Part shown: positions 60,789 to 64,000 of the stretch, piece by piece | Layout of the letters: every line of letters begins with the position of its first letter | Numbering within the stretch: the stretch's first letter is position 1 | DNA from: Teretinema zuelzerae | Lineage (GTDB): Bacteria > Spirochaetota > Spirochaetia > Treponematales > Treponemataceae | DNA length: 64,000 nt | Reading direction: 5' to 3' | Assembly (NCBI RefSeq): GCF_021021555.1 | Contig: NZ_JAINWA010000001.1 | Span: 1,240,001-1,304,000, forward strand | The notes under the pieces: model-generated | What the model saw: the letters and a program-made list of their open reading frames with translations, nothing else | The model's database searches: none | What the model was told of the DNA's origin: nothing | Made by a program: the position numbers and the translations under genes

Positions 60789-61941
60789 ACTTAACGGACG
60801 AAAATTCATCTTGGTGGGCACCGCCCACGTTTCCCGGGAAAGCATGGAGGAAGCCGCGGCGGTCATCCGCGGAGAACATCCGGACCGCGTATGCGTCGAA
60901 CTCGACGAAGGCCGGCTGCAGGCCCTGCAGAACGAAAAGGGGTGGCAGGAGCTGGACATTTCGAAGGTGCTTCGCGACGGCAAGGGCTTCCTTCTGCTCG
61001 CGAACCTCGTCCTATCGTCTTTCCAGAAAAAAATGGGCTCGGAAATCGGCGTGAAGCCGGGAGACGAAATGAAGGAATCGCTGAAGGTCGCCGGAGAGCT
61101 GTCCATTCCGACCTCTCTCGTAGACCGGCCGATCCAGATAACCCTCCAGCGCGCCTGGGCCAAGAACGGATTCATCGGAAAATCGAAGCTGCTGGCGACC
61201 CTTGTTTCCAGCGCGTTTTCCGACGAAAACATTTCCGAGGAAGATATTGAAGGACTGAAGGAACAGGGCGCGATGGACGCGATGATGAGCGAACTGGCCG
61301 CCTACCTTCCGACGGTAAAGGAAGTCCTGATCGACGAACGCGACCGCTACCTCGCCTCTCATATCTGGGAAGCTCCCGGAACTTGCTCGGTCTCCATTCT
61401 GGGCGCGGGACACCTTCCGGGAACGGAACAGGCTCTCCGGGACATAGCATCCGGGAAAATCTCGTCCGACGCGTCCGATATTTCGTCGCTCCCGCCGAAA
61501 ACCCTCGCATCGAAGCTCGGAGGGCTCGCGATTCCCGCGCTCATAATCGCCCTTTTGGGAGCGGGATTCTTCACCGGAGGAACCGCGGCGAGCCTGGACA
61601 TGCTCGTGCGATGGCTGCTGTGGAACGGATCGCTCGCTGCGGTCGGCACGATTTTGGCGTTCGGACACCCTGCCGCGGTAATCACCGCCTTCGTCGCCGC
61701 GCCCGTAGCGACGATAAACCCCTTCGTGGGAGTCGGCCTGTTCTCCGGCCTCGCTCAAGCCTGGGCGCGGAAACCGCGGGTGGTCGACATGGAAACCCTC
61801 GCAACCGACGCGGGAAGCGTGAAAGGCTTTTACCGGAACAGAATCTCGCATGTGCTTCTCGTGTTTTTCCTTTCAAGCCTCGGCGGAGCGATCGGAAACT
61901 TCATCGCGGTTCCGGCCCTCATCGGCACCCTCGTTAAATAA
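60763..61941 (+). CDS. TraB/PrgY-family membrane protein
   Basis: A 392-residue protein. The soluble N-terminal half has the TraB signatures (VGTAHVSRESMEEAAAVI, DRVCVELDEGRL, LIDERDRYLA, VSILGAGHLPG). These include the conserved His and Glu of the gumN/TraB metalloprotease-like fold. The C-terminal half has four hydrophobic segments. The family was first known for shutting down enterococcal pheromone; the cellular role in most bacteria is unknown. AGGAG precedes the ATG. It is the last gene of the lipoprotein-DHH-TraB operon. Confidence 0.85.
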   Translation: MKQTVREIELNGRKFILVGTAHVSRESMEEAAAVIRGEHPDRVCVELDEGRLQALQNEKGWQELDISKVLRDGKGFLLLANLVLSSFQKKMGSEIGVKPGDEMKESLKVAGELSIPTSLVDRPIQITLQRAWAKNGFIGKSKLLATLVSSAFSDENISEEDIEGLKEQGAMDAMMSELAAYLPTVKEVLIDERDRYLASHIWEAPGTCSVSILGAGHLPGTEQALRDIASGKISSDASDISSLPPKTLASKLGGLAIPALIIALLGAGFFTGGTAASLDMLVRWLLWNGSLAAVGTILAFGHPAAVITAFVAAPVATINPFVGVGLFSGLAQAWARKPRVVDMETLATDAGSVKGFYRNRISHVLLVFFLSSLGGAIGNFIAVPALIGTLVK

Positions 61942-62012
61942 AGCCCTCCGAGAAGGGAGGCTCCTGCTTCAAAGGAAACTCCCTTCGTTTTCAGCCTTTT
62001 TTCATCATTCGC

Positions 62013-62041
62013 TTGTGCCTTTTCATCCTGCCTGCTATAAT
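62013..62041 (+). promoter_or_regulatory. Promoter of the GH30 gene
   Basis: TTGTGC (62013-62018), 17-base spacer, perfect TATAAT (62036-62041). Confidence 0.7.
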
Positions 62042-62055
62042 TGTTTGCGTAAACA
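62042..62055. promoter_or_regulatory. LacI-family operator overlapping the GH30 start site
   Basis: TGTTTGCGTAAACA is palindromic apart from one mismatch, with the central CG typical of LacI-family operators. It begins directly after the -10 hexamer, so the repressor would block initiation. The LacI-type regulator encoded downstream is the obvious candidate. Confidence 0.7.
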
Positions 62056-62080
62056 TTTTAGTTTTTAACAGGAGAATCAA

Positions 62081-63463
62081 GTGAAACTAGTGAATATTCA
62101 TGAAACCGCGAAAGATTCAGCATCACGGCTGTCACAGCTCAATCCGGCAGAACGGGAGGCGTCTTCGCCGAAGCATCTTTCCTGCGTCGTTAAAATAGAC
62201 CCGAACAGAACCTACCAGACGGTCGAGGGATTCGGAGGCGCGCTGACGGAGGCCTCGGCCTATGTGCTCTCCGCCCTTCCGGAAGAAAAACGGGAGGAAG
62301 TGATAGCCTCGTTCTTCGATCCCGTTGCGGGGCACGGATGGACGCTCGCGCGGACGCACATCAACAGCTGCGATTTCTCGCTCGAGAACTGGGCCTGCGT
62401 CGAACAAACAGACGAAACACTGGAGTCGTTTTCGATGGAAAAGGTCGAACAGCGGCAGCTTCCCCTGATCAAACGGGCTATCGCCCATGCAGGAGGAAGC
62501 CTCAAACTCATGCTCACGCCCTGGAGTCCGCCCGCGTGGATGAAGGACAACAACGACATGAACCACGGCGGAGCCCTCCTGAAAAAATACTATCCGCTGT
62601 GGGCAGCGTACATCGTCCGTTTCATCGACGAACTGAAGGCGCGGAACGTTCCGGTATGGTGCATGAGCGTGCAAAACGAGCCGGAAGCGACTCAAACCTG
62701 GGACTCATGCCGGTGGACGGGAACGGAGGAGGCGGAGTTCGCCGTGAACAATCTCGGTCCGGCGCTGGAAAAGGCGGGATACCAGGACCTTCCGATCCTG
62801 GTTTGGGATCATAACCGGGACCGCCTGTTCGACCGGATGAAGGAAACAATGAGCGTTCCGGGGGCGGATGAGTACATCGGCGGGGCAGCCTTCCACTGGT
62901 ATTCGGGAGACCAGTACGATACGGTGCGGAAAACTTCGCTAACCTGGCCGGGAAAAAAGCTGCTGTTCACCGAAGGCTGCGTCGAAGGCGGAGCCCGTCC
63001 GGGCGCCTGGTTCCCGGGAGAGCGCTATGCGCACAACATCATCAACGATCTCAACTCAGGCTGCACCGGATGGATAGACTGGAACATCGCGCTCGACATG
63101 GAAGGCGGACCCAATCACGTGGGCAATTTCTGCGATGCGCCCGTACTCGTAGACACGGAAAACAAAACGGTTCTCTATCAGAGCAGCTGGTATTATCTGG
63201 GGCACTTCAGCAGATTCATCAAGCCCGGCGCGGTCCGCATAGATTGCGCGATGGATTCGTGGATGACGCCGGCAACCGTGGACGGCCGGATGGGAAACAC
63301 GATGGAATCCTGCGCCTTCCGCAACCCCGACGGCACGATCGCACTCGTATTGTGCAACCGTACCGAGGCTGATATGATTTATACCCTGGAGTGCCCGCAA
63401 CTGAGCGAAGACAAGGCTTTCCGCTGCCCGCCGAGGGGCATCCAGACTCTATTGATAGGCTGA
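62081..63463 (+). CDS. GH30 glucosylceramidase-type beta-glycosidase
   Basis: A 460-residue glycoside hydrolase of family 30 without a signal peptide, so cytoplasmic. Motifs are VEGFGGALTEAS, RTHINSCDFS, LTPWSPPAWMKDN, acid/base Glu200 in SVQNEPEATQTW, FHWYSGDQ and nucleophile Glu298 in LFTEGC. A C-terminal beta domain ends the protein. GH30 includes glucosylceramidases and beta-1,6-glucanases; the substrate here is open. GTG start with AGGAGAA. It is followed by a LacI-type regulator 37 bases downstream. Confidence 0.9.
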   Translation: MKLVNIHETAKDSASRLSQLNPAEREASSPKHLSCVVKIDPNRTYQTVEGFGGALTEASAYVLSALPEEKREEVIASFFDPVAGHGWTLARTHINSCDFSLENWACVEQTDETLESFSMEKVEQRQLPLIKRAIAHAGGSLKLMLTPWSPPAWMKDNNDMNHGGALLKKYYPLWAAYIVRFIDELKARNVPVWCMSVQNEPEATQTWDSCRWTGTEEAEFAVNNLGPALEKAGYQDLPILVWDHNRDRLFDRMKETMSVPGADEYIGGAAFHWYSGDQYDTVRKTSLTWPGKKLLFTEGCVEGGARPGAWFPGERYAHNIINDLNSGCTGWIDWNIALDMEGGPNHVGNFCDAPVLVDTENKTVLYQSSWYYLGHFSRFIKPGAVRIDCAMDSWMTPATVDGRMGNTMESCAFRNPDGTIALVLCNRTEADMIYTLECPQLSEDKAFRCPPRGIQTLLIG

Positions 63464-63500
63464 TGCTACAAAGCCGAAAACCCGCCCAGGAGGATTACCG

Positions 63501-64000
63501 ATGGCAACCCAAAAGGAAGTCGCGGAACTTGCAGGAGTTTCTTTTATCACCGTATCGCGCGTCGTAAACAACGAAGGGAACGTGAAGGAAGAAACCCGCC
63601 GGCGGGTGGAAGAGGCGATACGAACGCTCGGCTACGAGCCGAGCTTCGCGGGAAAGGCCCTGAATTCGGGAAAAAGCAGCACCATCGGCGTCATGACCCC
63701 GGCCCGCTTCGGGGACGGCATGGAAAACACCTATCTGATGAGCGTGCTGCGGGGAATACAGGACACCTGCAGGGACAAGGGCTACGACATTCTCTTGTCG
63801 CCGCTTTCCGAGAACGATCCCGGATTCGACTACCTCAGGCCGTACCGGCAGAAAAAGGCCGACGGGATGATCTACGTCGGGCTGCGGTCTCTCACCCCGG
63901 AACTGAGCGATGAAATCCGGGACAGAAAAATTCCCTGCGTGGTGATCGGAGACCGCCCGGCCGAATCATTCCTTTCCTGGATCGACACGGACAACGAAAC
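63501..64000 (+). CDS. LacI-family transcriptional regulator (truncated by window edge)
   Basis: The first 166 residues are present. The HTH and hinge (KEVAELAGVSFITVSRVVNNEG, YEPSFAGKALNSGKS) are LacI type, followed by the periplasmic-binding-protein-like effector domain. AGGAGG precedes ATG 63501. It likely controls the GH30 gene through the palindromic operator at 62042-62055. The gene runs off the window. Confidence 0.92.
   Translation, partial: MATQKEVAELAGVSFITVSRVVNNEGNVKEETRRRVEEAIRTLGYEPSFAGKALNSGKSSTIGVMTPARFGDGMENTYLMSVLRGIQDTCRDKGYDILLSPLSENDPGFDYLRPYRQKKADGMIYVGLRSLTPELSDEIRDRKIPCVVIGDRPAESFLSWIDTDNE

Noticed and set aside
59730-61232. Long open frame on the minus strand opposite the DHH and TraB genes
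   Set aside because: The plus-strand genes have clear family motifs; the antisense frame has low-complexity Arg/Ser-rich composition.
61942-61975. Hairpin CCCTCC/GGGAGG after the TraB gene as terminator
   Set aside because: The stem is plausible but no T-run follows, so it is not called.

Overview
The window reads as a chromosomal segment of a spirochaete, most likely a Treponema-like member of the Treponemataceae with a moderately high GC content (judged by eye, not computed). This is inference from gene content: a FlhG-like ATPase next to a FapA/DUF342 protein, two PtsN-like EIIA proteins with no permease nearby, a MurA with Asp at the fosfomycin position, a Rex-controlled serine operon, and several long proteins of unknown function. 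No rRNA, tRNA, insertion sequence, prophage or CRISPR array was seen. About 50 genes fill the window in short operons on both strands.

Layout. 1-3.75 kb: end of a DUF1622-like gene, a PHP phosphatase, then a SAM-I riboswitch driving metNIQ (methionine uptake). 3.75-9.3 kb: a periplasmic binding protein, an unknown spirochaetal protein, and rex-serC-serA with two Rex operators. 9.3-20.6 kb: lytic transglycosylase, GH5_12-type glucosidase, PtsN-like EIIA, an unassigned structured RNA with its own promoter and terminator, a PflX-type radical SAM protein, malQ plus a very long GH13 protein with a lysine-rich tail, and a 44-residue protein. 20.6-31 kb: thrC-lysO-DUF2156 operon, divergent pepT-murA, two membrane proteins, an AT-rich gap with two perfect DnaA boxes, a STAS/zinc-ribbon protein and an SDR. 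31-41 kb: trmJ; ctpA-rsmE-tagA-sigma54 activator; a membrane protein-flhG-like-fapA-lgt operon. 41-48.4 kb: transketolase-EIIA-unknown operon, hsp20 behind a near-perfect sigma-54 promoter, a queuosine-precursor transporter, and parAB. 48.4-56.3 kb: glycosidase-ppx-ppk and a GatB-asparaginase fusion. 56.3-64 kb: a large unknown secreted protein, TPR lipoprotein-DHH-TraB operon, and a GH30 glucosidase with a LacI regulator cut by the window edge.

Two points stand out. First, the 797-residue fusion of a degenerate GatB/GatE-like protein to an asparaginase/GatD-like domain at 53.8-56.2 kb looks like a single-chain version of the archaeal GatDE pair, with several GatB signature residues lost. Second, about sixteen first-in-operon genes have a -10 hexamer only 6-11 nt before the start codon, most with a -35 about 17 nt further upstream and no Shine-Dalgarno sequence. 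This suggests that leaderless transcription is a normal mode here, alongside ordinary SD-led genes. The sigma-54 promoter of hsp20, with paired upstream sites, and a sigma-54 activator lacking a DNA-binding domain form a third point of interest.
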